A stretch of DNA of 64,000 nucleotides from Auanema rhodensis (Eukaryota > Nematoda > Chromadorea > Rhabditida > Rhabditidae), in contig OZ059895.1 of assembly GCA_964057225.1 (NCBI GenBank), forward strand, positions 23,756,688 through 23,820,687. The letters run 5' to 3'. Shown here in pieces: positions 1 to 7,517 of this stretch. A program made the translations under genes and the position numbers. Under the pieces are notes generated by a model. That model was not told the origin of the DNA. It saw only the letters and a list, made by a program, of their open reading frames with translations, and ran no database searches. Within the stretch, counting starts at the first letter, position 1, and every line of letters starts with the position of its first letter.

Positions 1-2793
1 GCTTCACGTGAAAGATAAAGAAATGCGGTTTTCAAAATTAGATTCCCCATGTCCATATTAGTCTGAAAACAAATTTTTATTGATATTGGTTCATGGTAAC
101 CATGACTTTGAAATTTACGTGAACTTCAATTTATGCTAATTAAATGTACACGTGATGTGCACTTGGTATGTAACTTGCTTCACGTGAAAGATAAAGAGAT
201 GCGGTTTTCAAAATTAGATTCCCCATGTCCATATTAGTCTAAAAACAAATTTTTATTGATATTGGTTCATGGTAACCATGACTTTGAAATTTACGTGAAC
301 TTTAATTTATGCTAATTAAATGTACACGTGATGTGCACTTAGTATGTAACTCGCTTCACGTGAAAGATAAAGAGATGCGGTTTTCAAAATTAGATTCCCC
401 ATGTCCATATTAGTCTAAAATCAAATTTTTATTGATATTGGTGCATGGTAACCATGACTTTGAAATTTACGTGAACTTTAATTTATGCTAATTAAATGTA
501 CACGTGATGTGCACTTGGTATGTAACTTGCTTCACGTGAAAGATAAAGAGATGCGGTTTTCAAAATTAGATTCCCCATGTCCATATTAGTCTAAAAACAA
601 ATTTTTATTGATATTGGTTCATGGTAACCATGACTTTGAAATTTACGTGAACTTTAATTTATGCTAATTAAATGTACACGTGATGTGCACTTGGTATGTA
701 ACTCGCTTCACGTGAAAGATAAAGAGATGCGGTTTTCAAAATTAGATTCCCCATGTCCATATTAGTCTAAAATCAAATTTTTATTGATATTGGTGCATGG
801 TAACCATGACTTTGAAATTTACGTGAACTTTAATTTATGCTAATTAAATGTACACGTGATGTGCACTTGGTATGTAACTCGCTTCACGTGAAAGATAAAG
901 AGATGCGGTTTTCAAAATTAGATTCCCCATGTCCATATTAGTCTAAAAACAAATTTTTATTGATATTGGTTCATGGTAACCATGACTTTGAAATTTACGT
1001 GAACTTTAATTTATGCTAATTAAATGTACACGTGATGTGCACTTGGTATGTAACTCGCTTCACGTGAAAGATAAAGAGATGCGGTTTTCAAAATTAGATT
1101 CCCCATGTCCATATTAGTCTAAAAACAAATTTTTATTGATATTGGTTCATGGTAACCATGACTTTGAAATTTACGTGAACTTTAATTTATGCTAATTAAA
1201 TGTACACGTGATGTGCACTTGGTATGTAACTCGCTTCACGTGAAAGATAAAGAGATGCGGTTTTCAAAATTAGATTCCCCATGTCCATATTAGTCTAAAA
1301 ACAAATTTTTATTGATATTGCTTCATGGTAACCATGACTTTGAAATTTACGTGAACTTTAATTTATGCTAATTAAATGTACACGTGATGTGCACTTGGTA
1401 TGTAACTCGCTTCACGTGAAAGATAAAGAGATGCGGTTTTCAAAATTAGATTCCCCATGTCCATATTAGTCTAAAAACAAATTTTTATTGATATTGCTTC
1501 ATGGTAACCATGACTTTGAAATTTACGTGAACTTTAATTTATGCTAATTAAATGTACACGTGATGTGCACTTGGTATGTAACTCGCTTCACGTGAAAGAT
1601 AAAGAGATGCGGTTCTCAAAATTAGATTCCCCATGTCCATATTAGTCTAAAAACAAATTTTTATTGATATTGGTGCATGGTAACCATGACTTTGAAATTT
1701 ACGTGAACTTTAATTTATGCTAATTAAATGTACACGTGATGTGCACTTGGTATGTAACTCGCTTCACGTGAAAGATAAAGAGATGCGGTTTTCAAAATTA
1801 GATTCCCCATGTCCATATTAGTCTAAAAACAAATTTTTATTGATTTTGGTTCATGGTAACCATGACTTTGAAATTTACGTGAACTTTAATTTATGCTAAT
1901 TAAATGTACACGTGATGTGCACTTGGTATGTAACTCGCTTCACGTGAAAGATAAAGAGATGCGGTTTTCAAAATTAGATTCCCCATGTCCATATTAGTCT
2001 AAAAACAAATTTTTATTGATATTGGTGCATGGTAACCATGACTTTGAAATTTACGTGAACTTTAATTTATGCTAATTCAATGTACACGTGATGTGCACTT
2101 GGTATGTAACTCGCTTCACGTGAAAGATAAAGAGATGCGGTTTTCAAAATTAGATTCTCCATGTCCATATTAGTCTAAAAACAAATTTTTATTGATATTG
2201 GTGCATGGTAACCATGACTTTGAAATTTACGTGAACTTTAATTTATGCTAATTAAATGTACACGTGATGTGCACTTGGTATGTAACTCGCTTCACGTGAA
2301 AGATAAAGAGATGCGGTTTTCAAAATTAGATTCCCCATGTCCATATTAGTCTAAAAACAAATTTTTATTGATATTGCTTCATGGTAACCATGACTTTGAA
2401 ATTTACGTGAACTTTAATTTATGCTAATTAAATGTACACGTGATGTGCACTTGGTATGTAACTCGCTTCACGTGAAAGATAAAGAGATGCGGTTTTCAAA
2501 ATTAGATTCCCCATGTCCATATTAGTCTAAAAACAAATTTTTATTGATATTGGTGCATGGTAACCATGACTTTGAAATTTACGTGAACTTTAATTTATGC
2601 TAATTAAATGTACACGTGATGTGCACTTGGTATGTAACTCGCTTCACGTGAAAGATAAAGAGATGCGGTTTTCAAAATTAGATTCCCCATGTCCATATTA
2701 GTCTAAAAACAAATTTTTATTGATATTGCTTCATGGTAACCATGACTTTGAAATTTACGTGAACTTTAATTTATGCTAATTAAATGTACACGT
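1..2793 (+). repeat. 176-bp satellite array, left segment (15 full monomers plus 153 bp)
   Basis: Tandem head-to-tail monomers of 176 bp begin at 1, 177, 353 and so on to 2641, each starting GCTTCACGTGAAAG. The sixteenth is cut at monomer position 153 by the LINE. Monomers differ mainly at positions 88-91 (GGTT, GCTT or GGTG). The block 1585-2288 (T31C; a TGATTTTGG unit; A142C; C46T) recurs in the same order at 10181-10884, so both flanks of the LINE belong to one previously homogenised array. There is no coding potential, because the frame open through most of the monomer carries a TAG near position 59-61. The window begins exactly at a monomer start under my phase, so the array continues to the left. 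Confidence 0.98.
2790..2793. repeat. Putative target-site duplication, copy next to the LINE 3' end
   Basis: ACGT at satellite monomer position 150-153, directly next to the tail of the LINE. The same monomer positions recur at 7514-7517. GT is shared with the GTTT tail, so the true duplication may be shorter. Confidence 0.6.
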
Positions 2794-2815
2794 TTGTTTG
2801 TTTGTTTGTTTGTTT
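2792..2815 (-). repeat. (AAAC)6 microsatellite tail of the LINE
   Basis: Six GTTT units on the plus strand read as (AAAC)6 at the 3' end of the element. Short tandem tails rather than plain poly(A) are typical of CR1/L2-like LINEs and are used by the reverse transcriptase for priming. The outermost GT coincides with satellite sequence, as expected if the cut target end paired with the RNA end. Confidence 0.85.
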
Positions 2816-2818
2816 ATT
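2813..2818 (-). terminator. AATAAA-like polyadenylation hexamer at the LINE 3' end
   Basis: TTTATT on the plus strand gives AATAAA on the element's sense strand, where the unique 3' UTR passes into the AAAC tail. Position fits a 3'-end signal, but the A-rich tail makes a chance match likely. Confidence 0.35.
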
Positions 2819-2951
2819 GATCTCACCACAGGTTATGACATAAATGAATCAACAACATGTGAAATGCTTAATGTAACCTTACAGTGGATAATTAAAAAAA
2901 AGAAAAGACTGAGAAATGAAAAGGGCAGTGGAAGTGACCATACCAGCTATA

Positions 2952-2979
2952 AACACACATATATGTATATATATATATT
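2952..2979. repeat. AC/AT dinucleotide microsatellite in the LINE 3' UTR
   Basis: A short run of alternating ACACAC, ATATAT, GT and TATATATATA. It is a simple sequence with no evident function. Confidence 0.7.
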
Positions 2980-3273
2980 CATCTATATACGCTTCTCTTA
3001 GATCTTATCATAGCGAACTACTCTGATTGTGGGCAGGTGCGGTGGAACTCAAAAGAGAGTCAAGCCCGTTCTGAGCACAGTGTAGTAACTGCATTTCATT
3101 CGTACGACTAATGTCTGTAAAATAAAAATGCAGGAAAATGTATGTGAACCAATAGGTCATTAACAAGAAATTGACAAAATATGATGAACAAATTATATAA
3201 ATAATCAATGAGCTTATGGAGAAAAAGAAAGAAAAACAAGCTAATTTTTCTACAAAGACAAAATAAGAAAAAA

Positions 3274-6195
3274 CTAAACAGGGAACATAAATGTGTTCAA
3301 GGCTTTCCGAAAAACAGACAAATCATTGATACCAATTAGAATAGGATTGAGTGAATTCCAGATTTTGATTTGCCGGTTCTCAAAGCTTGAAAGGGCAGCT
3401 ACAGTTTTGTAATCCGGCGGCATCAGTATAAACTCATGTTGACGAAGAATATAGTTATGCTCTTTCGATCTAAGCACGGACTCATTAAGAATAGAGCCAT
3501 TCTTTATGATTTTGAAATATTGACATAAGTCAGCTATAGTGCGTCTCGTTTCTAAACGCCTGCCTTGAAGGTGTTTGAGTTTATTATCATATCCGTGGAT
3601 ATCCATGGACGATCGAAAAAAAATAGCATTAACATACCGTTTCTGAACATTTTCAACAAGTTGAATATCTTTTAGCAAAAACGGTGACCAGACTTCGGAA
3701 GCATATTCAAGAATAGGCCTAACGTAACAGGTGAACAATCTGAATAAGAGTTTGGGACAGGAAGAATTAAAACATCTAAGAATAAGCTTACAGCGTTTTG
3801 ACGCCATGGAAGTGATGGAGTGAATATGGGGGCGGAAAGATAAGTTTTTATCTATGATAACACCGAGGTCTTTGAAATTATCAACAATTTCAAGAGGAAC
3901 ATCATTGAGTAAAAACTGGCAATGAGAGTTATCATTACCGAGAATCATAATCTTCGATTTCTTGACATTAACTACCATGTCATTGAAATTGCACCAGAGA
4001 GAAAGAATGTGGAGAGAGCATTGTAAACTTTGATTTGATGAGGCAAAAAGTTTAATGTCATCAGCATAGGCAACAGCCTCAGTGCCACGATGAAAAGAGG
4101 AAATGAGATCGTTGATATATAGCAAAAAAAGTAGTGGTCCAAGAACTGTACCTTGAGGGACACCACACTCAATAACTTTGGGTTCAGACAAGGCATCTTC
4201 AAGAACAACTTCAAAAGAACGGTTGGAAAGAAAGTCTTCAAGAAAAAGAGCAAGAGATCCTGATATTCCAAAACTGTTTAATTTGCTGATCAGAATTCGA
4301 TGATTAATTTTATCAAAAGCTTTGGAAAAATCAATAAAAGCTACAGAAACATCCTTACGATATTCTTTGGCGATTCTCCACTGCGAGTGAGCTTTGAGAA
4401 GCGCAGTGCTAGTGCTACGCCCAGGTAAAAATCCATGTTGAGATGGTGAAATTAGCTTATTATCAAGTAAATGCTTGAGAATGTCTTTTCTGATAATGCG
4501 CTCAAACACTTTGGAGAGACAAGATGTGAGAGAAATGGGTCTATAGTTCTTAGGGTCATTTGAACATCCTGATTTGTAAATAGGTTTGACCCATGCAGAC
4601 TTCCAGCTTTTAGGACAGACCCCAAAGGATAAAAAACCATTAAAAAAGAATGTCAAAGGACGTACTATAGAAATCGCACACTTATTAAGAAAAATATAAG
4701 GTATGCCATCAGGAGATAAGCAAGTTCGAGAAGGTAAAGATCTTAAAAGTTTGAAAACGCAGAGTTCATCAATGAAATGCGGGCGAAATTGGAGCGGAGA
4801 AAATTTAGGAGTTTCACTGTGATGCCATATTCCAGAAGAAGAAAGAAAAGAGGTCTGAGAAAAGTGATCCGAAAAAATTTTTGCTTTGGTGGAGGAGTCC
4901 GAAGCTTGAGAGTCACCATTTTTTAAAAAAGATGCTTCAATAGTACCCCCTAAACGTTTACGACAAAATTTGTAAAATTCTTTTTGGTTACCGGAAAGAG
5001 ATATTTTATTTTCATCCAGTGCGCGCTGACGTCTGAGTAAAGCATTCAAACGACGAGAAAGAGTACGACATTTAGACGACGATGAAAGGCCGAAACATTT
5101 AGACAACCTGGTGAGATTATCATGTAGAATAGATATTGAACGAGCAAGGCGAACTTTTTTTCCACCAGGTCTGATGATGGGAACATGAGTATAAATGATT
5201 TCTCTAAGAGAACAGACAAATGATTCATAGGCGGCACAAAGATCTAAGTGAGAAAAGCTTTGAACCAGATTAATGGATGAAATAAAAGAATTAATTTTAT
5301 TGTAGTTGGCTTTATGGAAGTTTCTATGGAGAAGCGACTTTGGATGATCAGCAGAAAAAACAGTACAAGAAGATGCCAAAGAAAGTTTTGGGCGGGAGGG
5401 ACTGTTTATGCAATCTAATATATCACGAGAGAGAGAAAAAAGTAAAGATTTGTGGTCAGAAGTCCCAAAAGGAGGAACGCATTCGATAACTGAGGCCATA
5501 CTAGGGGTATCCGCAAGCACACAATCTAAAGTATACTTACCGCGTGTCGGAAAAGTAACTAGTTGAGTAAAACAAAAAGAAGTAATAAACTCTAAGAAAC
5601 ATTTGGCTTGAAGAGACGATTTAGTTAAAGAGTAATTCTTCCAGTTGATACCGGGAAAATTAAAATCCCCAACAAGCACGTTTTTTTCTCTGGTGTTAAG
5701 AATAGATGAATAATGATGAAGAAAGGAATTGAAAGAACTATTAGAACAACGAGGAGCCCGATAACATATAGAAAGACTTATGGAATGGGAAACGATAGAA
5801 AATGTAACCAACTGGAGGAAGTCACCAAAAGAGACTGAACTAAAATTACAGACTGAGATATGTTTTTTAACCATGACTAGAACACCTCCACCTCTCCTAT
5901 TGTTATTGCGATCACAGCGCATCAAACAATACGAAGCAGAAAGAGGTAAATTAGAACTACAAACGTCAGGAGTAAGCCAACTTTCAGTGAAACATAAAAC
6001 ATCAGGGTCATATTTTTGTGAAATTAAATCAAAATGAGAAAACTTGTTGAGAATAGAGCGAGAATTACAAAGATATATAGTGATGGAAGAAGAGCTAGTA
6101 ATTGAACTATGACTTGCGAAATGAAGAAAGACAATTGGGTGAGACAGAAGAACCAGAAGAAGTATCGCCCTGTACGCTAGGAGGTGCAGGTTGTA
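3274..6195 (-). CDS. LINE ORF2: apurinic-type endonuclease plus reverse transcriptase; no in-frame ATG before the endonuclease
   Basis: The uninterrupted frame runs from after a TAA at 6196-6198 to a TAG at 3274-3276 (973 codons). Residues are numbered from 6195. Endonuclease: CNSRSILNK (Asn44), FTESWL (Glu71), YRAP (~145), GDFNFPGINW (~176-185), LDCVLAD (~223) and GTSDH (~254-258), so every expected catalytic element is present. Reverse transcriptase: NYRPISLTS (~550), HGFLPGRST (~587), FIDFSKAFD (~620), GVPQGTVLGPLLF (~678) and the catalytic AYADDIKLF (~709; the aspartates are encoded at 4057-4062). The thumb and C-terminal part, including YVRPILEYASEVWSP and GRRLETRR, resemble CR1-like proteins. 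The function is nicking target DNA and copying the element RNA there. The first ATG is at 5922, after Asn44 and Glu71, so an ATG-started protein would lack them. The 5' 89 nt overlap ORF1 in the +1 frame. No nucleic-acid-binding zinc motif is seen at the C-terminus. Confidence 0.93.
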   Translation of the reverse strand, partial: YNLHLLAYRAILLLVLLSHPIVFLHFASHSSITSSSSITIYLCNSRSILNKFSHFDLISQKYDPDVLCFTESWLTPDVCSSNLPLSASYCLMRCDRNNNRRGGGVLVMVKKHISVCNFSSVSFGDFLQLVTFSIVSHSISLSICYRAPRCSNSSFNSFLHHYSSILNTREKNVLVGDFNFPGINWKNYSLTKSSLQAKCFLEFITSFCFTQLVTFPTRGKYTLDCVLADTPSMASVIECVPPFGTSDHKSLLFSLSRDILDCINSPSRPKLSLASSCTVFSADHPKSLLHRNFHKANYNKINSFISSINLVQSFSHLDLCAAYESFVCSLREIIYTHVPIIRPGGKKVRLARSISILHDNLTRLSKCFGLSSSSKCRTLSRRLNALLRRQRALDENKISLSGNQKEFYKFCRKRLGGTIEASFLKNGDSQASDSSTKAKIFSDHFSQTSFLSSSGIWHHSETPKFSPLQFRPHFIDELCVFKLLRSLPSRTCLSPDGIPYIFLNKCAISIVRPLTFFFNGFLSFGVCPKSWKSAWVKPIYKSGCSNDPKNYRPISLTSCLSKVFERIIRKDILKHLLDNKLISPSQHGFLPGRSTSTALLKAHSQWRIAKEYRKDVSVAFIDFSKAFDKINHRILISKLNSFGISGSLALFLEDFLSNRSFEVVLEDALSEPKVIECGVPQGTVLGPLLFLLYINDLISSFHRGTEAVAYADDIKLFASSNQSLQCSLHILSLWCNFNDMVVNVKKSKIMILGNDNSHCQFLLNDVPLEIVDNFKDLGVIIDKNLSFRPHIHSITSMASKRCKLILRCFNSSCPKLLFRLFTCYVRPILEYASEVWSPFLLKDIQLVENVQKRYVNAIFFRSSMDIHGYDNKLKHLQGRRLETRRTIADLCQYFKIIKNGSILNESVLRSKEHNYILRQHEFILMPPDYKTVAALSSFENRQIKIWNSLNPILIGINDLSVFRKALNTFMFPV
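6107..6195 (-). promoter_or_regulatory. ORF1/ORF2 overlap: probable site of recoding or non-AUG start
   Basis: 89 nt are open in both the ORF1 frame and the +1 frame of ORF2. No ATG exists in the ORF2 frame here or anywhere before the endonuclease catalytic Asn and Glu. ORF1 ends TCA-TAG-T; skipping one base at the stop gives AGT and enters ORF2 about 15 codons before the CNSRS motif. A +1 shift, termination-reinitiation or a near-cognate start (several CTG codons lie in the frame) could all supply ORF2. The mechanism is inference; the frame geometry is direct. Confidence 0.5.
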
Positions 6196-7171
6196 TTATT
6201 ACAGCATTTTTTACTCGAGAGGAAGGTGTAGGGCGAAGTGAGTAACGAATAGGGCGAACTTTTCTTCTCGAAGGAGATGGAATAGAGCTGCTGGATCTGA
6301 CTGTTCTAAGAGACTTGCGACTAGATTTTGAAGCCGGTGCAGCATTGGAGTTTTTGGATATGCTAGGTAAGAGTTCCGAAACAGTTGTAACAGCTGTGTA
6401 GTCAGCAGAAGTAGTGCCAGTAGGGTTGATGGGAATAGGGGATGAAGAAATGCATGCCGGAGAAACAGAAACGATAGAACTAGGAAGCACTCGTTTTTTA
6501 ACAGCAACAACACGTAAATCACGAACAATATAAAAATGAACGGGATCAGAGACATTACGGTTTCTGCATTCCTCTCGCAATTTGCGCTCGAGATCGATCT
6601 CGAACGGAAAATAGTCACGCCTCACAAAAGTACTCTTGAGAGCAGCATTGTGCTGAGTTTTATAGTTACGAAGAATGTGAATACACAAATCACGAGTTTC
6701 CTGATTGGGACATGTTATTGCAATAGGACCAGGTCGATCGGATTTGGAACTGAAGCGTGAGACGGTGAAAACTGGAGAGCTAAACGAGGGACAAATAATA
6801 GGGTCCCTAGAAAGATTGATTATGTCTCTAACTAAGGTGAAAGGATCAGAATTGAGATCAGACAAATTAATAGGGACATTGAACCACAGAAGACGGTTGG
6901 CACGATCAGAAAATTTAATTTTCTGATGATCAGTGTCTACAATACTAGCCATAACTTGTTGGGAAGTAAGTGGGCTAGAAGCCGTCTTGCTAAGTTTGGA
7001 TATTTGAGCCTCCAGTTCCGAAATGCGCGCCGAATTGGACAAAACAGTAGCATGAAGAGTAGAAACAAGGCTTTTGAGTTCAGAAGTGCAATCAGCTAGA
7101 GAGGTTTTTATGGACGTGGCAAGCGATTCGAAATCTTTGTAACTGACGGTGCAATCAGGAGTGAGAGACAT
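6107..7171 (-). CDS. LINE ORF1 protein: coiled coil, RRM-like core, basic tail
   Basis: 354 residues from ATG 7171 (MSLTPDCTVS) to TAG 6107-6109. The frame is open upstream to a TTG at 7237, but that segment is only translated pyrimidine tract (Phe/Leu/Pro), so I chose 7171. Seen: a heptad-like, probably coiled-coil N-terminus (~10-62, including ELEAQISKL); a middle part beginning SDRANRLLWFNVP (~88-100) that looks like an RRM-type fold; a FVRRDYFPFEIDLERKLREE stretch (~182-201) resembling the C-terminal domain of L1-type ORF1 proteins; and a Ser-rich, Arg/Lys-rich tail (~284-354). No CCHC knuckle is present. Known relatives trimerise through the coiled coil and coat the element RNA in the cytoplasmic RNP; by analogy this protein should be the RNA chaperone partner of ORF2. 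Its last 89 nt overlap the ORF2 frame. Domain calls are by eye. Confidence 0.88.
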   Translation of the reverse strand: MSLTPDCTVSYKDFESLATSIKTSLADCTSELKSLVSTLHATVLSNSARISELEAQISKLSKTASSPLTSQQVMASIVDTDHQKIKFSDRANRLLWFNVPINLSDLNSDPFTLVRDIINLSRDPIICPSFSSPVFTVSRFSSKSDRPGPIAITCPNQETRDLCIHILRNYKTQHNAALKSTFVRRDYFPFEIDLERKLREECRNRNVSDPVHFYIVRDLRVVAVKKRVLPSSIVSVSPACISSSPIPINPTGTTSADYTAVTTVSELLPSISKNSNAAPASKSSRKSLRTVRSSSSIPSPSRRKVRPIRYSLRPTPSSRVKNAVIIQPAPPSVQGDTSSGSSVSPNCLSSFRKS

Positions 7172-7407
7172 AAAAATTGGAAAAGAAGAACAGAAAAGAA
7201 GCAGATGAGGAAAGAAAAGAAAAGGAAAAAAAAACAAGAAGAAAAGGAAAAGAAGGTGAAAAGAAAAGAGATAATAAGCAATAAAAATATAGAAGGAAAG
7301 AGAAATTAAAAATAAATAAATAATAAAATAAGAGAGCGTACCTCAAGGAATAAGTCCACAGCTACCACAGAAAACAACAAATCCAAGGAGAGCCACCGGA
7401 GAACGTC
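7172..7407 (-). other. LINE 5' leader with long pyrimidine tract
   Basis: Noncoding sequence between the 18-bp repeats and the ORF1 ATG. On the sense strand about 7175-7320 is almost entirely C/T with T-runs (plus strand GAAAAGAAGAAC and similar), followed upstream by a mixed-composition stretch at about 7336-7407. It could be a leader that favours ribosome entry or protein binding; nothing in the sequence proves a function. Confidence 0.7.
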
Positions 7408-7514
7408 GAGTCACAAGATCAAAATGAGTCACAAGATCAAAATGAGTCACAAGATCAAAATGAGTCACAAGATCAAAATGAGTCACAAGATCAAAATGAG
7501 TCACAAGATCAAAA
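7408..7514 (-). promoter_or_regulatory. Six 18-bp tandem units at the LINE 5' end with five TGAGTCA sites; likely promoter/enhancer
   Basis: Unit GAGTCACAAGATCAAAAT (plus strand) starts at 7408, 7426, 7444, 7462, 7480 and 7498; the last is cut one base short by the satellite. With the preceding T, five junctions read TGAGTCA (7425, 7443, 7461, 7479, 7497), the palindromic AP-1/GCN4-type bZIP site; the first unit reads CGAGTCA. Tandem 5' units acting as promoters are known in some LINEs, such as mouse L1. Regulation by a bZIP factor is inferred from motif identity alone. Confidence 0.7.
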
Positions 7515-7517
7515 CGT
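7514..7517. repeat. Putative target-site duplication, copy next to the LINE 5' end
   Basis: ACGT at satellite monomer position 150-153 where the array resumes after the LINE. It matches 2790-2793. The first A could equally belong to the last 18-bp unit of the element. Confidence 0.6.

Larger units (their letters stand above)
2794..3273 (-). other. LINE 3' UTR
   Basis: 480 nt between the ORF2 stop and the satellite. It contains the AAAC tail, an AC/AT dinucleotide run at about 2952-2979 and otherwise AT-rich unique sequence. Short open frames on both strands here show no recognisable domain. I see no convincing hairpin, although a 3' structure recognised by the reverse transcriptase would be expected in this region. 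Confidence 0.8.
2794..7513 (-). mobile_element. Full-length non-LTR retrotransposon (LINE, CR1/L2/Jockey-like), nested in satellite
   Basis: About 4.7 kb on the minus strand: 5' tandem repeats, pyrimidine-rich leader, ORF1, overlapping ORF2 (endonuclease plus reverse transcriptase), 3' UTR and an (AAAC)6 tail. The satellite phase is identical on both sides, with monomer positions 150-153 (ACGT) present at both junctions; 153 bp remain on the left and 27 bp on the right, which is 176 plus 4. This fits target-primed insertion with a duplication of at most 4 bp. Edge bases are ambiguous by a few nucleotides because GT of the tail and A of the 5' repeat match the satellite. Both ORFs are open, so the copy looks recent and possibly competent. 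Clade placement comes from reverse-transcriptase motifs read by eye; CR1 is my best guess. No second copy occurs in the window. Confidence 0.95.

Noticed and set aside
2798-3001. 67-residue plus-strand frame at the LINE 3' end
   Set aside because: Begins inside the GTTT tail and ends in an AT microsatellite; antisense to the element.
3008-3208. 66-residue minus-strand frame in the LINE 3' UTR
   Set aside because: Low-complexity hydrophobic translation of AT-rich UTR, no domain, lies after the ORF2 stop.
3972-6618. Other minus-strand frames at 3972-4271, 4452-4640, 5046-5237 and 6211-6618
   Set aside because: Out-of-frame shadows within ORF2 and ORF1.
5780-6926. Plus-strand open frames opposite ORF1 and ORF2 (5780-6037, 6536-6760, 6705-6926)
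   Set aside because: Antisense shadows of the LINE coding frames with no recognisable domain.
7172-7237. Upstream extension of ORF1 to a TTG at 7237
   Set aside because: It is translated pyrimidine tract (Phe/Leu/Pro) with a non-ATG start; the ATG at 7171 begins the sensible protein.
7337-7345. GAG|GTACGC splice-donor-like site on the LINE sense strand before the pyrimidine tract
   Set aside because: No AG acceptor follows the pyrimidine tract before the ORF1 ATG, so a leader intron is not supported.
2794-7513. LTR retrotransposon or endogenous virus
   Set aside because: No terminal repeats, integrase, protease or envelope; endonuclease-reverse transcriptase order and a microsatellite tail identify a LINE.
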